The position numbers and the translations under genes are program-made. The notes under the pieces are model-generated. The model saw only the letters and a program-made list of their open reading frames with translations, was not told the origin of the DNA and made no database searches. From Halorientalis pallida (lineage in GTDB: Archaea > Halobacteriota > Halobacteria > Halobacteriales > Haloarculaceae), in the NCBI RefSeq assembly GCF_004118325.1, contig NZ_RDFA01000003.1, positions 516,695-580,694 of the forward strand: DNA of 64,000 bases. The letters are read 5' to 3'. Of the stretch, positions 24,577-33,321 are shown one piece after another (position 1 is the stretch's first letter; every line of letters begins with the position of its first letter).

Positions 24577-25725
24577 ATGACACTCACGTCGCCAGGCCCG
24601 ACCCTCGGCGTCGTCGGGGGTGGCCAGCTCGGCCGGATGCTCGGCGAAGCCGCGGCGCCGCTCGGGGTGGAGCTCGTCGTCTCGGACCCGACGCCGGACG
24701 CGCCGGCCGCGCCGGTCGTCCGCGACCAGGTCGTCGGCGACTTCGACGACCCCGACACGCTGCGGGCCCTCGCCGAACGATCCGACTACCTCACCTTCGA
24801 GATCGAGTTGGCCGACCCCGACCTGCTCGAAGCAGTCAGCGAGGAGACCGGCGTCCCGGTCCACCCCACACCGGAGACCCTCCGGACGATCCAGGACAAA
24901 CTCGTCCAGAAGGAACGGCTCCAGGACGCGGGGATTCCGGTACCGGAGTTCCGGCAGGTCGACTCGGCCGAGGACCTGCAGGGGGCACTGGACGACCTCG
25001 GGACACCCGCGATGCTCAAGGCGCGACAGGGCGGCTACGACGGACGCGGCAACGTTCTCGTCGAGACGCGCGAGGACGTGGAGTCGGCCATGGACGAGAT
25101 CGCCGGCCCGGCGATGATCGAGGCGTTCGTCCCCTTCGAGCGCGAACTGGCGGTGATGGGCTGTCAGGGTGCGGGCGAGACAGACACTTTCCCCGTCACC
25201 GAGACGATCCACGAAGAAGAGATCCTCCGTGAATCCGTCTCCCCCCCACGAGCGCCCGACGAGCGGATCGACGCCGCCCGCGCGGTCGCCCGCGACGTGC
25301 TGGCCGAGATGGAGGGTCGCGGTGTCTACGGCATCGAGTTGTTCGACACGGGCGAGGAGATCCTGCTGAACGAGATCGCCCCGCGGCCGCACAACTCCGG
25401 CCACTGGACCATCGAGGGCTGTCACACCTCCCAGTTCGAGCAACACGTCCGGGCCGTGACGGGCCGCCCGCTCGGGTCGACCGAACGACGCGACCCCACC
25501 GTCTCGTTCAACATCCTCGGTGACGGCGAGAGTAGCCGTGACGCGCGACTCACGGGCGAGGAGGCGGTCTTCGAGCGTGACCGCGCGCACCTCCACTGGT
25601 ACGGGAAACGAGAGGTGTACCCGCTCCGGAAGACGGGCCACGTGACGCTGACGGCCGACGGCGAGGGGACCGACGAGCTACTGGCATCGGCACGACAACT
25701 ACGTGAGCAACTCAGCTTCGAATGA
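24577..25725 (+). CDS. purK: 5-(carboxyamino)imidazole ribonucleotide synthase
   Basis: A 382-residue ATP-grasp enzyme converting AIR, ATP and bicarbonate into N5-CAIR in purine synthesis. Seen: the N-terminal LGVVGGGQLGRMLGEAA, ATP-grasp segments MLKARQGGYDGRGN and the metal-binding LNEIAPRPHNSGHWTIEGC near residue 265-285. The stop overlaps the purE start (ATGA at 25722-25725), a coupled purKE operon carrying out two consecutive steps. Confidence 0.94.
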   Translation: MTLTSPGPTLGVVGGGQLGRMLGEAAAPLGVELVVSDPTPDAPAAPVVRDQVVGDFDDPDTLRALAERSDYLTFEIELADPDLLEAVSEETGVPVHPTPETLRTIQDKLVQKERLQDAGIPVPEFRQVDSAEDLQGALDDLGTPAMLKARQGGYDGRGNVLVETREDVESAMDEIAGPAMIEAFVPFERELAVMGCQGAGETDTFPVTETIHEEEILRESVSPPRAPDERIDAARAVARDVLAEMEGRGVYGIELFDTGEEILLNEIAPRPHNSGHWTIEGCHTSQFEQHVRAVTGRPLGSTERRDPTVSFNILGDGESSRDARLTGEEAVFERDRAHLHWYGKREVYPLRKTGHVTLTADGEGTDELLASARQLREQLSFE

Positions 25726-26363
25726 GCGACAACGTCGACACACTGATCGAGGAACTGCGCGAAGAAGCACGGCGCGACAGACCGACCGAGGACACGCCCG
25801 AGATCGGGATCGTCATGGGTTCGGACTCGGATCTGGACGTGATGGCCGGCTCCGAGTCGGGCAGGCCCGGAGCCTACGACGTCCTGACCGAGGAACTGGG
25901 CTTCGCGGAGCAGACGAGCTACGAGGATCCACCCGAGGCGCGGTTCACGTTCGAGACCTTCGTCGTCTCGGCCCACCGGACACCCGGATTGATGTACGCG
26001 TACGCGGAGACGGCGGAAGACCGCGGGCTGGACGTGGTCATCGCGGGTGCCGGCGGGAAGTCGGCGGACCTGCCGAACATGACCGCCTCGATCGCCTATC
26101 CCCTGCCGGTGATCGGCGTTCCGGTCCAGGAGAAGTCGGTCGACTCGGTGATCGGGATGCCACAGGGTGCACCGTTGACCGCCGTCGACGCAGGGAAGTC
26201 GTTCAACGCCGCACTGTCGGCGGTCCAGTACCTCGCGCGCCAGCACGGCGCGCTGCGCGACCGGCTGGTCGAGTACCACGAGGGACTGCAGGACGGCGTG
26301 GCCGAGGTCTCGCGCGATCTGCACGAACTCGGGACGCCAGCGTTCGAAACCCGGGACGAGTGA
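25722..26363 (+). CDS. purE: N5-carboxyaminoimidazole ribonucleotide mutase
   Basis: A 213-residue class I PurE, moving the carboxyl group of N5-CAIR to give CAIR. Motifs: GIVMGSDSDLDVM, VVSAHRTPGLMYAYA with the catalytic His, and GAGGKSADLPNM. It is longer than the typical 160 residues because of an N-terminal helical extension (about 25 residues) and an acidic insertion around residues 45-75, and has a short C-terminal extension. Coupled to purK. Confidence 0.93.
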   Translation: MSDNVDTLIEELREEARRDRPTEDTPEIGIVMGSDSDLDVMAGSESGRPGAYDVLTEELGFAEQTSYEDPPEARFTFETFVVSAHRTPGLMYAYAETAEDRGLDVVIAGAGGKSADLPNMTASIAYPLPVIGVPVQEKSVDSVIGMPQGAPLTAVDAGKSFNAALSAVQYLARQHGALRDRLVEYHEGLQDGVAEVSRDLHELGTPAFETRDE

Positions 26364-26448
26364 TCGCCCGCGGGCGGTCGAACTGCGTCCGGTGACTTCG
26401 GACTGACTGATCCCATAGACTTTTCAACCATTCCGACAAAGCCCGGGT

Positions 26449-27219
26449 ATGCCTAGCATTGGCAACCGACAGGTCGTCGTCGCGATACTGTTGGCCGTGA
26501 CGATGGTTCTGTCAGGCTGTTCGGGCGGTGGCGGCCCGGCAACGACGGCGGCTCCGGACGACGAACCGACGGACGACGAGCCGACGGACGCTCCCGAAAT
26601 GACGGCCGGTGCCGAAACGACGGCCAGCGTAGAAGGCGAGGCGGACATCCCGGTGGTGAACTACCAGTGGCAGGAAGGCGAGTCCTACACGTACGAGAGC
26701 GAGGCAGCCCAGGGGAGCAACAGTGAATACTCCTGGACGGTCACGGACGTGAGCGACGGGCAGGTAACGGCCGAACTCACGAGCAGTTTCGGCGGTCAGA
26801 CCCAGACGTCGACGCTCACGGGCCCGCAGGGAGATATCTTCAATAGCTCCAGTCAGAACGCCCAGGCGTTTACCTTCGTGCTGATGCAGATCCCGCAACT
26901 GCTCGTGCAGGGTCAAGAGCTCTCTGAGGGGAACTCCTGGACGGTGTCGAGCAGCGAGTTCGAGACCGGTGGACTCCAGCAGCAGACCCCCCGGCAGATC
27001 GACGTGCGCGTGACCGGCACCTCGCAGGTTTCGGGGACCCAGTGTCACGACATCGAAGCCACGGGCGGGAACCAGACGATCAGTGGGTGCGTGAACGAGG
27101 ACTGGCCGTTCGCGCTGTCCGGAACCTTCGAACTCCAGACGCGGACCACCGGCGACGGCGGGACGGAGACGACTACCCGGACGAGTTCGTTCGTGCTGGT
27201 CGACTACGACCGTCCGTGA
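26449..27219 (+). CDS. Secreted lipoprotein, paralogue of the next gene
   Basis: A 256-residue lipoprotein with a signal peptide and lipobox LSGC (Cys24), then a Thr/Asp/Glu-rich linker to about residue 65. The mature part is beta-rich and holds several Asn-x-Thr/Ser sites. It shares with the following gene the arrangement ...GNSWTV... and a late pair of cysteines ending in CVNEDWPFAL, so the two are tandem duplicates. No function recognised. A likely T-rich promoter (GACTTTTCAACC) lies 25-35 bases before the ATG. Confidence 0.75.
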   Translation: MPSIGNRQVVVAILLAVTMVLSGCSGGGGPATTAAPDDEPTDDEPTDAPEMTAGAETTASVEGEADIPVVNYQWQEGESYTYESEAAQGSNSEYSWTVTDVSDGQVTAELTSSFGGQTQTSTLTGPQGDIFNSSSQNAQAFTFVLMQIPQLLVQGQELSEGNSWTVSSSEFETGGLQQQTPRQIDVRVTGTSQVSGTQCHDIEATGGNQTISGCVNEDWPFALSGTFELQTRTTGDGGTETTTRTSSFVLVDYDRP

Positions 27220-27294
27220 GTGGTTCCCGGCCGCTTCTTTCCACCTCGGTGATCATTCAATACAACTAAACACCAGACTGCAGTAGGGGTCGCT

Positions 27295-28053
27295 ATGGGG
27301 ACGCTGCGGACGCGGACGGTTGGGGGTACAGTACTACTGGCGCTGCTGCTCGTTCTGTCGGGCTGTAGCGGCGGTGCAGAGCGCGAACCGGCCGCCACAC
27401 CCACTCCGACGGGGACGCTCAACGCGACGCCGACGGAAACAGGGGCGAACGTCACGAGCGCTGGGGGCGGCAGTGCAAACGAGAGTGGGGTCGAAGCCGA
27501 CGAACGGATCGGGGACGACTGGGATCGGTACTACGTGTTCAACGAAAGCGAGGCGTACGGGTACGCGGTCGATCTCGGAAACGGCACGACCGCGATGTCG
27601 TGGGCCGTCACGTCGACCGCGGACGACACACCGGGACTGTACGAAGACGTTACCGCGAACGTCACCTTCGGCCAGTATTCGTCGGCCGCGACGGCGTCGC
27701 AGGCGGACGTCTTCGCCGCGTTGATCAGCGAGGGGTCCGTCGGCGAGCCGTTCCTCTACGTGCGGACGCCGGTTGTTCTCGCGGCGGGCCACAACCTGAG
27801 CGTGGGCAACTCGTGGACGATCCAGGGCAGTGACGTGGCCGTGGGCGACGGCTTCGAGGTGACCTGGGACGAGGCGAGAGCGGAGATCACCGGAACCGCG
27901 AGGGTCGCCGGCGAGACTTGTTACACCATGGACCTCCGGATTCCCGGGAACGAGACGGGGCCGACGAGTTGCGTGAAGTACGACTGGCCGTTCGCGCTGG
28001 CGGTCGATACCGCGGAGCAGGACTATCGGCTGGCGGACTTCCAGCGACCCTGA
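27295..28053 (+). CDS. Secreted lipoprotein, tandem paralogue
   Basis: A 252-residue lipoprotein with lipobox LSGC (Cys24) and a Thr/Pro/Asn-rich linker. The C-terminal half parallels the preceding gene: NLSVGNSWTIQGSD, a cysteine in AGETCYTMDL and CVKYDWPFALAVD. It probably arose by tandem duplication and has diverged strongly in the first half. Possible disulphide between the two late cysteines. Function unknown. It precedes the nuo operon by 124 bases but has no visible link to it. Confidence 0.75.
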   Translation: MGTLRTRTVGGTVLLALLLVLSGCSGGAEREPAATPTPTGTLNATPTETGANVTSAGGGSANESGVEADERIGDDWDRYYVFNESEAYGYAVDLGNGTTAMSWAVTSTADDTPGLYEDVTANVTFGQYSSAATASQADVFAALISEGSVGEPFLYVRTPVVLAAGHNLSVGNSWTIQGSDVAVGDGFEVTWDEARAEITGTARVAGETCYTMDLRIPGNETGPTSCVKYDWPFALAVDTAEQDYRLADFQRP

Positions 28054-28132
28054 TCGAGGGCGGTCTGCGAGCCACCGGACACGTGTCAACGGTCGAAAGC
28101 GTGGTTTTCCGACGCGTGGAATCTATGAACCC

Positions 28133-28140
28133 TTATATGG
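28133..28140 (+). promoter_or_regulatory. TATA-like box of the nuo operon
   Basis: TTATATGG lies 45 bases before the nuoA ATG. Transcription should start near 28162, leaving a short leader that contains GATAGGTG, a possible ribosome binding site. The spacing from the preceding lipoprotein gene supports an independent promoter. Confidence 0.5.
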
Positions 28141-28177
28141 CACCGTTCCTTACCCGTAAAACGATAGGTGTACACGG

Positions 28178-28588
28178 ATGGGCAATCCATGGATAGCCAT
28201 CGGGGCGCTGGCGCTGGTCGGTCTTCTCATCCCAGTCGGGATGATGGTGATATCGAAGCTTCTCCGGCCCAGCGTGCCCGAACAGGGAAAACGCTCCACC
28301 TACGAGAGCGGTGAGGTTCCGACCGGTGACACCCGGATTCGGTTCAACATCCAGTACTACATGGTCGCGCTGCTGTTCGTCATCTTCGACATCGAGACCG
28401 TCCTGATCTTCCCGTGGACGGTCATCTACCGCAGCGCGCTGGAGAACGGCGTCGGGCTGACGAGAGTGCTCGCGCCGATGCTGGTGTTCGTCGGTATTCT
28501 CGTCGTCGGTCTCGGGTGGGCGTGGCGCAACGGCGCGGTCAAGTGGGTCCGCTCACCGCGGGCCGAGAAACGCAAAGATGCCAGGTAA
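28178..28588 (+). CDS. nuoA: NADH-quinone oxidoreductase-like subunit A
   Basis: A 136-residue membrane protein with three helices (about 5-27, 65-87, 98-118). The conserved loop after the first helix contains RSTYESGEVPTGD-like sequence and helix two has FDIETV, both NuoA hallmarks. It is part of the membrane module of complex I near the quinone site. First gene of the nuo cluster. The tail is basic (RAEKRKDAR). Confidence 0.93.
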   Translation: MGNPWIAIGALALVGLLIPVGMMVISKLLRPSVPEQGKRSTYESGEVPTGDTRIRFNIQYYMVALLFVIFDIETVLIFPWTVIYRSALENGVGLTRVLAPMLVFVGILVVGLGWAWRNGAVKWVRSPRAEKRKDAR

Positions 28589-28591
28589 TAC

Positions 28592-29293
28592 ATGAGTAGT
28601 CAAGACAAGCTAACGGATACGGTCGGTGCCGACACTCAGTCGACACAGGACGCCCGGATGGGCGAGGGCGCGGACAGCCGGTTCAACTCCCCGCTCCGGA
28701 AGGCGCTGGGCTCGTCCCCGTTCATTCTCACGAAGTTCGACAAGTTCATGAACTGGGTTCGGGGCTCGTCGATGTTCATGCTGCAGTTCGGGATCGCCTG
28801 CTGCAGCATCGAGATGATGCACACGTACTCGGTCAAGCACGACCTCGACCGGTTCGGGGCCGGCGTTCCGCGGGCCTCGCCGCGACAGGCGGACGTGATC
28901 ATCGTCCCCGGGACCATCGTCTCGAAGTTCGCCCCGCGGATGAAGCGGGTTTACGACCAGATGCCCGAACCCAAGTTCGTCGTCGGCATGGGCTCGTGTA
29001 CCATCTCCGGCGGGCCGTTCCAGGAGGGGTACAACGTCATCAAGGGCGCGGAGGAGGTCATCCCGGTCGACATTCACGTTCCGGGCTGTCCGCCCCGTCC
29101 CGAGGCGCTGATCTACGGGATCGCGAAGTTGCAAGAACGGGTCGCGAACGGCGAGTCCGCACCCGTCACGGTCAAGCCGTACGAGCTGGAGCAGTTCGGC
29201 GACCTCGAACGGGACGAACTCGTCGAGAAACTCGCCGATCAGATCGACCACGACGATCTGGTCATGCGGTACAACTGGGTCGATTCGCCATGA
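28592..29293 (+). CDS. nuoB: NADH-quinone oxidoreductase-like subunit B
   Basis: A 233-residue protein carrying the N2 [4Fe-4S] cluster that reduces quinone. Cluster ligands are visible in ACCSIEMMH, GSCTISGGPF and VPGCPPRPE. The N-terminus has a 40-residue acidic extension and the C-terminus an additional acidic helix, common in haloarchaea. Stop overlaps the nuoCD start. Confidence 0.94.
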   Translation: MSSQDKLTDTVGADTQSTQDARMGEGADSRFNSPLRKALGSSPFILTKFDKFMNWVRGSSMFMLQFGIACCSIEMMHTYSVKHDLDRFGAGVPRASPRQADVIIVPGTIVSKFAPRMKRVYDQMPEPKFVVGMGSCTISGGPFQEGYNVIKGAEEVIPVDIHVPGCPPRPEALIYGIAKLQERVANGESAPVTVKPYELEQFGDLERDELVEKLADQIDHDDLVMRYNWVDSP

Positions 29294-30966
29294 GTCTAGA
29301 AGAACCGGGGCCACGTGACGTCGGCCTCACGAAAGCGGGCGAAGTCAACTACGACGAACTCGAAGCCCTGCTGGGCGACGCCGTGCTGGATCGGGAGACG
29401 CACCTCAACGCCGAGGCGTTCGTGATCCGGCCCGACGCCGTGCAGGACACCCTCTCGACGCTGAAGGAAGAGGCCGGTTTCGACTTCCTGAACTGCGTCA
29501 CCGCACAGGAGTACCAGGACCGCTACGAGACGATCTACCACATGACGAAGTACGACGACCGGACCCAGGAGGTCGGCGTCGTCGTCCCCACCAGCAAGGA
29601 CGATCCCGTCTCGGAGTCGGCGGAACCGGTGTTCCGGACCGCCGACTGGCACGAACGGGAAGCCTACGACCTGGTGGGTATCGAGTACGAGGGGCATCCG
29701 GACCCGCGCCGGATTCTCCTGCCCGATACCTGGCAGGGGCACCCCCTCTCGCTGGACTACGACCAGACCAAGCCCCAGATCGTCACCCTGCGGGAGAACA
29801 GGAACCCCCTGCAGGAAGATCAGCGGCTCAACGACGACAGCGACACGATGTTGCTCAACATCGGGCCCCACCATCCGGCGACCCACGGCGTCCTCCACGT
29901 GGAGGCGACGCTGGACGGCGAACAGGTCGCCGACGTGGAGCCCGACATCGGCTACATCCACCGCTGCGAAGAGCAGATGTGCCAGCAGGGCACCTACCGT
30001 CACCAGATCATGCCCTACCCCGACCGCTGGGACTGGGGCGGTGCGGGGCTGCTGAACGAGTGGGCGTACGCCCGTACGGCCGAGACGCTGGCGGACATCG
30101 ACGTGCCGGAGTACGCGCAGGTCATCCGGACGATGAGCGCCGAGTTGTCGCGGATCCTCTCGCACATGCTCGCGGTCGCCGCCTACGCGCTGGACGTCGT
30201 CGGGGACTTCACCGCGACGTTCATGTACGGGATGCAGGACCGGGAGACGGTTCAGAACATCCTCGAAGATCTGACTGGCCAGCGGCTGATGTTCAACTAC
30301 TTCCGGCTGGGCGGGGTGGCCTGGGACCTGCCAGAGCCTCGCGAGGAGTTCTTCGAGAAGATTCGGGCGTTCATCGACGACCTGCCCGAGAAGCTCGAGG
30401 AGTACCACAACCTGCTGACCAGCAACGAGATCCTGCAGGTCCGGACCGTCAACACGGGCCGGCTCGAACCCGAAGTTGCCAAGAGCTACGGCGCGACGGG
30501 GCCGGTCGCACGCGGGTCCGGTATCGACTACGACGTCCGGCGGGACGACCCCTACGGCTACTACGACAAGCTCGACTGGGACGTCGTCACCGAGGACGGC
30601 TGTGACAACTACGCGCGCCTGCTGGTGCGACTCCAGGAGGTCGAGGAGTCGGCCAAGATCATCAACCAGTGTGTCGACCTGCTCGAGGACTGGCCCGAAG
30701 AGGACCGCACGATTCAGGCCAACGTCCCCCGGACGATCAAGCCCGAACCCGACACCGAGGTCTACAAGTCCGTCGAGGCCGCCAAGGGTGAGCTCGGGAT
30801 CTACATCCGGTCGGACGGGACCGACAAGCCCGCCCGATTCAAGATCCGCGGGGGGTCGTTCTCCAACCTGCAGACGCTGCCGGAGATGGCCGAGGGCGAG
30901 TACATCGCGGACCTGATCGCGTCGCTCGGTAGCCTCGACACCATCATGGGCGAGGTGGATCGGTGA
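29290..30966 (+). CDS. nuoCD: Fused NADH-quinone oxidoreductase-like subunits C and D
   Basis: A 558-residue fusion: residues 1-170 are NuoC (HEREAYDLVGIEYEGHPDPR, the classic C signature), and 185-558 are NuoD (NIGPHHPATHGVLH and IGYIHRCEEQM in the quinone pocket). Fusion of C and D is known in several lineages including haloarchaea. The hydrogenase-derived core binds quinone together with NuoB. I chose ATG at 29290 (ATGA overlap with nuoB); a longer in-frame frame upstream is nuoB read in another frame. Confidence 0.93.
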   Translation: MSLEEPGPRDVGLTKAGEVNYDELEALLGDAVLDRETHLNAEAFVIRPDAVQDTLSTLKEEAGFDFLNCVTAQEYQDRYETIYHMTKYDDRTQEVGVVVPTSKDDPVSESAEPVFRTADWHEREAYDLVGIEYEGHPDPRRILLPDTWQGHPLSLDYDQTKPQIVTLRENRNPLQEDQRLNDDSDTMLLNIGPHHPATHGVLHVEATLDGEQVADVEPDIGYIHRCEEQMCQQGTYRHQIMPYPDRWDWGGAGLLNEWAYARTAETLADIDVPEYAQVIRTMSAELSRILSHMLAVAAYALDVVGDFTATFMYGMQDRETVQNILEDLTGQRLMFNYFRLGGVAWDLPEPREEFFEKIRAFIDDLPEKLEEYHNLLTSNEILQVRTVNTGRLEPEVAKSYGATGPVARGSGIDYDVRRDDPYGYYDKLDWDVVTEDGCDNYARLLVRLQEVEESAKIINQCVDLLEDWPEEDRTIQANVPRTIKPEPDTEVYKSVEAAKGELGIYIRSDGTDKPARFKIRGGSFSNLQTLPEMAEGEYIADLIASLGSLDTIMGEVDR

Positions 30967-32027
30967 TGACGCTGTCGGACACCATCGCCGGACTGCTCGG
31001 CCTGAACGCGGACGATCCGCTGCATTTTTTCGTCGCGGCGATCCTCGCCTCGGCGATCGTCGGCACGTTCATGCTCGTGAACGTCGCGATCGCGGGCCCG
31101 TGGGCGAAGCGGAAGATCACCGCGGCCTTCACCGACCGGATCGCGGTCAACCGGATCGGGCCGTTCGGTCTGATGGTCATCGTGGCCGACGCGGTACGCC
31201 TGCTCTCGAAGGAGCTGATCGTTCCGGAGAAGGTCGACCGGCCGGCGTGGGACCTCGCGCCGCTGCTGATCGCCGGGTCGGCGCTGCTCGGCTTCGCGGT
31301 CATTCCGATGGGGAACGGCATTCAGGTCGCCGATCCCGAGGTGGGCCTGGCGTACGTGTTCGCCGTTGCCTCCCTGGCTTCGGTCGGGCTCGTGATGGCA
31401 GGCTACGCGTCGAACAACAAGTACTCGATGCTGGGTGGACTGCGCGCGGTCGCGCAGAACCTGGCCTACGAGATTCCGCTGGTGCTGACGGGTGTGTCGG
31501 TAGTCCTCTTCGCGGGCACGCTCCAGTTGGGGAACGTCGATGCCGCGAACACGATCGTCGGCGCACAGCAGGCGACGCTGGCGACTATCGGCGGCATCGC
31601 GATCCCGTCGTGGTACGCCTTCGTCAACCCCTTCGCGTTCGTGCTCTTCCTTGTGGCCAATCTCGCGGAGGTCGGCCGGAACCCGTTCGACACGCCGGAG
31701 GCACCGACCGAGATCGTCGCCGGCTACCAGACGGAGTACTCCTCTGTGTACTTCGTGCTGATGTACCTCGGGGAGTTCATCCACATCTTCCTCGGTGGTG
31801 CGATCGTCGCGACGATCTTCCTCGGCGGGCCGGCCGGGCCGGTCCTGCCCGGGATCGTCTGGTTCCTGATCAAGATCTGGGCGGTGTTCCTGTTCACCCA
31901 GTGGGCGCGGTCGGCGCTGCCCCGGGTTCGTATCGACCAGCTCATCGAGATCGGCTGGAAGGGGATGCTCGTGCTCTCCTTCGCCAACCTGATTCTGACG
32001 GCGATCATCGTCGGGGTGGTCGTCTGA
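30966..32027 (+). CDS. nuoH: NADH-quinone oxidoreductase-like subunit H
   Basis: A 353-residue membrane protein with eight helices; conserved loops AVNRIGPFGLMVIVADAVRL and EVGRNPFDTPEAPTEIVAGY, with YSSVYFVLMYLGEF, form the quinone channel. Start may be GTG at 30963 or ATG at 30966; the ATG directly overlaps the nuoCD stop (TGATG) and is preferred. Confidence 0.92.
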   Translation: MTLSDTIAGLLGLNADDPLHFFVAAILASAIVGTFMLVNVAIAGPWAKRKITAAFTDRIAVNRIGPFGLMVIVADAVRLLSKELIVPEKVDRPAWDLAPLLIAGSALLGFAVIPMGNGIQVADPEVGLAYVFAVASLASVGLVMAGYASNNKYSMLGGLRAVAQNLAYEIPLVLTGVSVVLFAGTLQLGNVDAANTIVGAQQATLATIGGIAIPSWYAFVNPFAFVLFLVANLAEVGRNPFDTPEAPTEIVAGYQTEYSSVYFVLMYLGEFIHIFLGGAIVATIFLGGPAGPVLPGIVWFLIKIWAVFLFTQWARSALPRVRIDQLIEIGWKGMLVLSFANLILTAIIVGVVV

Positions 32028-32055
32028 TGACCGACGCGACGTTCGGAGGTAACCC

Positions 32056-32517
32056 ATGATCGGACTGCTCAAATCCATGGCGACGACGATGAAACACGCG
32101 CTCGACGGTCAGACGTTCACCGTCGAGTACCCCGAAGAAGCACCCGAAGTGAGCCCCCGCTTCCGCGGGGTCCACAAGTTCAGCCAGGAGCGCTGTATCT
32201 GGTGTCGGCAGTGTGAGAACGTCTGCCCGAACGACACGATCCAGATCGTCACCGACGAGCAGCGCAACGGCGAGGAGTACAACCTCCACATCGGGCAGTG
32301 TATCTACTGCCGGCTCTGTGAGGAGGTCTGCCCCGTCGACGCCATCCTGCTGACCCAGAACTTCGAGTTCACCGCCGACACGAAGGACGAACTCGCCTAC
32401 AACAAGGAACAGCTCAAGAACGTTCCCTGGTACAAGGACATCGACCCACTCGAATCCCGCGAACCCGACCGGGGCGCGTGGATCGGCGAGGGCGAAGGCG
32501 AACTCGACTACCAGTAG
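32056..32517 (+). CDS. nuoI: NADH-quinone oxidoreductase-like subunit I (ferredoxin-type)
   Basis: A 153-residue protein with two [4Fe-4S] motifs: Cys47, 50, 53, 57 and Cys82, 85, 88, 92. It carries clusters N6a/N6b. A good ribosome binding site GGAGGT stands seven bases before the ATG, and a ten-codon frame between nuoH and nuoI overlaps this start. In haloarchaea without NuoEFG, electrons probably enter here from ferredoxin or another donor, which remains inference. Confidence 0.94.
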   Translation: MIGLLKSMATTMKHALDGQTFTVEYPEEAPEVSPRFRGVHKFSQERCIWCRQCENVCPNDTIQIVTDEQRNGEEYNLHIGQCIYCRLCEEVCPVDAILLTQNFEFTADTKDELAYNKEQLKNVPWYKDIDPLESREPDRGAWIGEGEGELDYQ

Positions 32518-32710
32518 CGACGACCACCGTACGGGTCCAGTTTTTGGCATCGTCCGTCTGAACTGCACGTAGCACCTGCCACACATGACTGGCGAATACC
32601 ATATCGACCGGAGAGTCGATGCGTCTCCGTGCAAAAACCGATTTCGGAGACGCGCGGGCGAATCTGATAAAGAAATCTTCAAAGGCCCGCCGATAGGAGA
32701 GTGAAGTAAG
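32518..32710 (+). promoter_or_regulatory. 193-base spacer inside the nuo cluster with T-tract, inverted repeat and TATA-like box
   Basis: After nuoI there is a T5 run (about 32540), then a perfect 9-bp inverted repeat (32621-32629 and 32645-32653, GCGTCTCCG/CGGAGACGC, 15-base loop), then an A/T-rich stretch GATAAAGAAAT about 40 bases before nuoJ1 and a purine-rich GGAGAGTGAAG just before its ATG. This suggests that the cluster is divided into two transcripts or has an internal promoter. A 39-codon frame inside is not convincing. Confidence 0.5.
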
Positions 32711-32986
32711 ATGGCACTGCCAGAAACTATAGCATTCGGGTTGTTCGCGTTCGTCACGATAGCGAGCAGCCTCGGCGTCGTCCTCTTACGGGACATGTGG
32801 CACTCAGCGCTCATGCTGGGCGTCGCGTTGCTCAGCGTCGCAATCCACTACGTGATGTTGCGCGCCGAGTTCGTCGCGACGATGCAGATACTCGTGTACG
32901 TGGGCGGCGTACTGATCTTGATTACGTTCGCCGTGATGCTCACCCGCAGGGACGAGCCGGCGGAGTCGGCCGAGGTGACAACATGA
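32711..32986 (+). CDS. nuoJ1: NADH-quinone oxidoreductase-like subunit J, N-terminal half
   Basis: A 91-residue membrane protein equal to the first three helices of NuoJ, with the characteristic MQILVYVGGVLILITFAVML in which the pi-bulge helix of NuoJ lies. The rest of NuoJ is in the next gene, whose ATG overlaps this stop (ATGA). Splitting of NuoJ into two genes is usual in haloarchaea. Confidence 0.88.
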   Translation: MALPETIAFGLFAFVTIASSLGVVLLRDMWHSALMLGVALLSVAIHYVMLRAEFVATMQILVYVGGVLILITFAVMLTRRDEPAESAEVTT

Positions 32987-33321
32987 CGACGCGGCCACAG
33001 CTGGCCGACGACGCCAACTGGATCGCCGGCGTCGCCGCGCTCGGCCTGTTCGCCATACTGGCGGTCGTGTTCGTCGGCGCCTCGTTCGGCTCGCCGGCCG
33101 GGTTCCCGGACGTTTCGATCACGGCGGGCATCGGGTACGCCATGTTCGACCTCATGGGACAGACCGTGATCGAGAGCGAGGAGTTCCTCGTGTCGTTCAT
33201 CGTCATCGCGGTCGCACTGGACGCGGCGCTGGACGTGGCGGTCATGCTCGCGACGCGTGACGACGAGACGGCAGGCACGCTCACGGACGGCGGGCGCTCG
33301 ACGGGACGAGGTGACAGCTGA
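32983..33321 (+). CDS. nuoJ2: NADH-quinone oxidoreductase-like subunit J, C-terminal half
   Basis: A 112-residue membrane protein with two helices (about 15-35 and 68-90), corresponding to the last helices of NuoJ (AMFDLMGQTVIESEEFLVSF). It overlaps both neighbours by ATGA or TGATG. The tail is polar and probably cytoplasmic. Confidence 0.82.
   Translation: MTTRPQLADDANWIAGVAALGLFAILAVVFVGASFGSPAGFPDVSITAGIGYAMFDLMGQTVIESEEFLVSFIVIAVALDAALDVAVMLATRDDETAGTLTDGGRSTGRGDS

Noticed and set aside
32585..32704. A 39-codon frame in the nuoI-nuoJ spacer
   Set aside because: It is basic, has no family resemblance and runs through the inverted repeat and promoter-like sequence.
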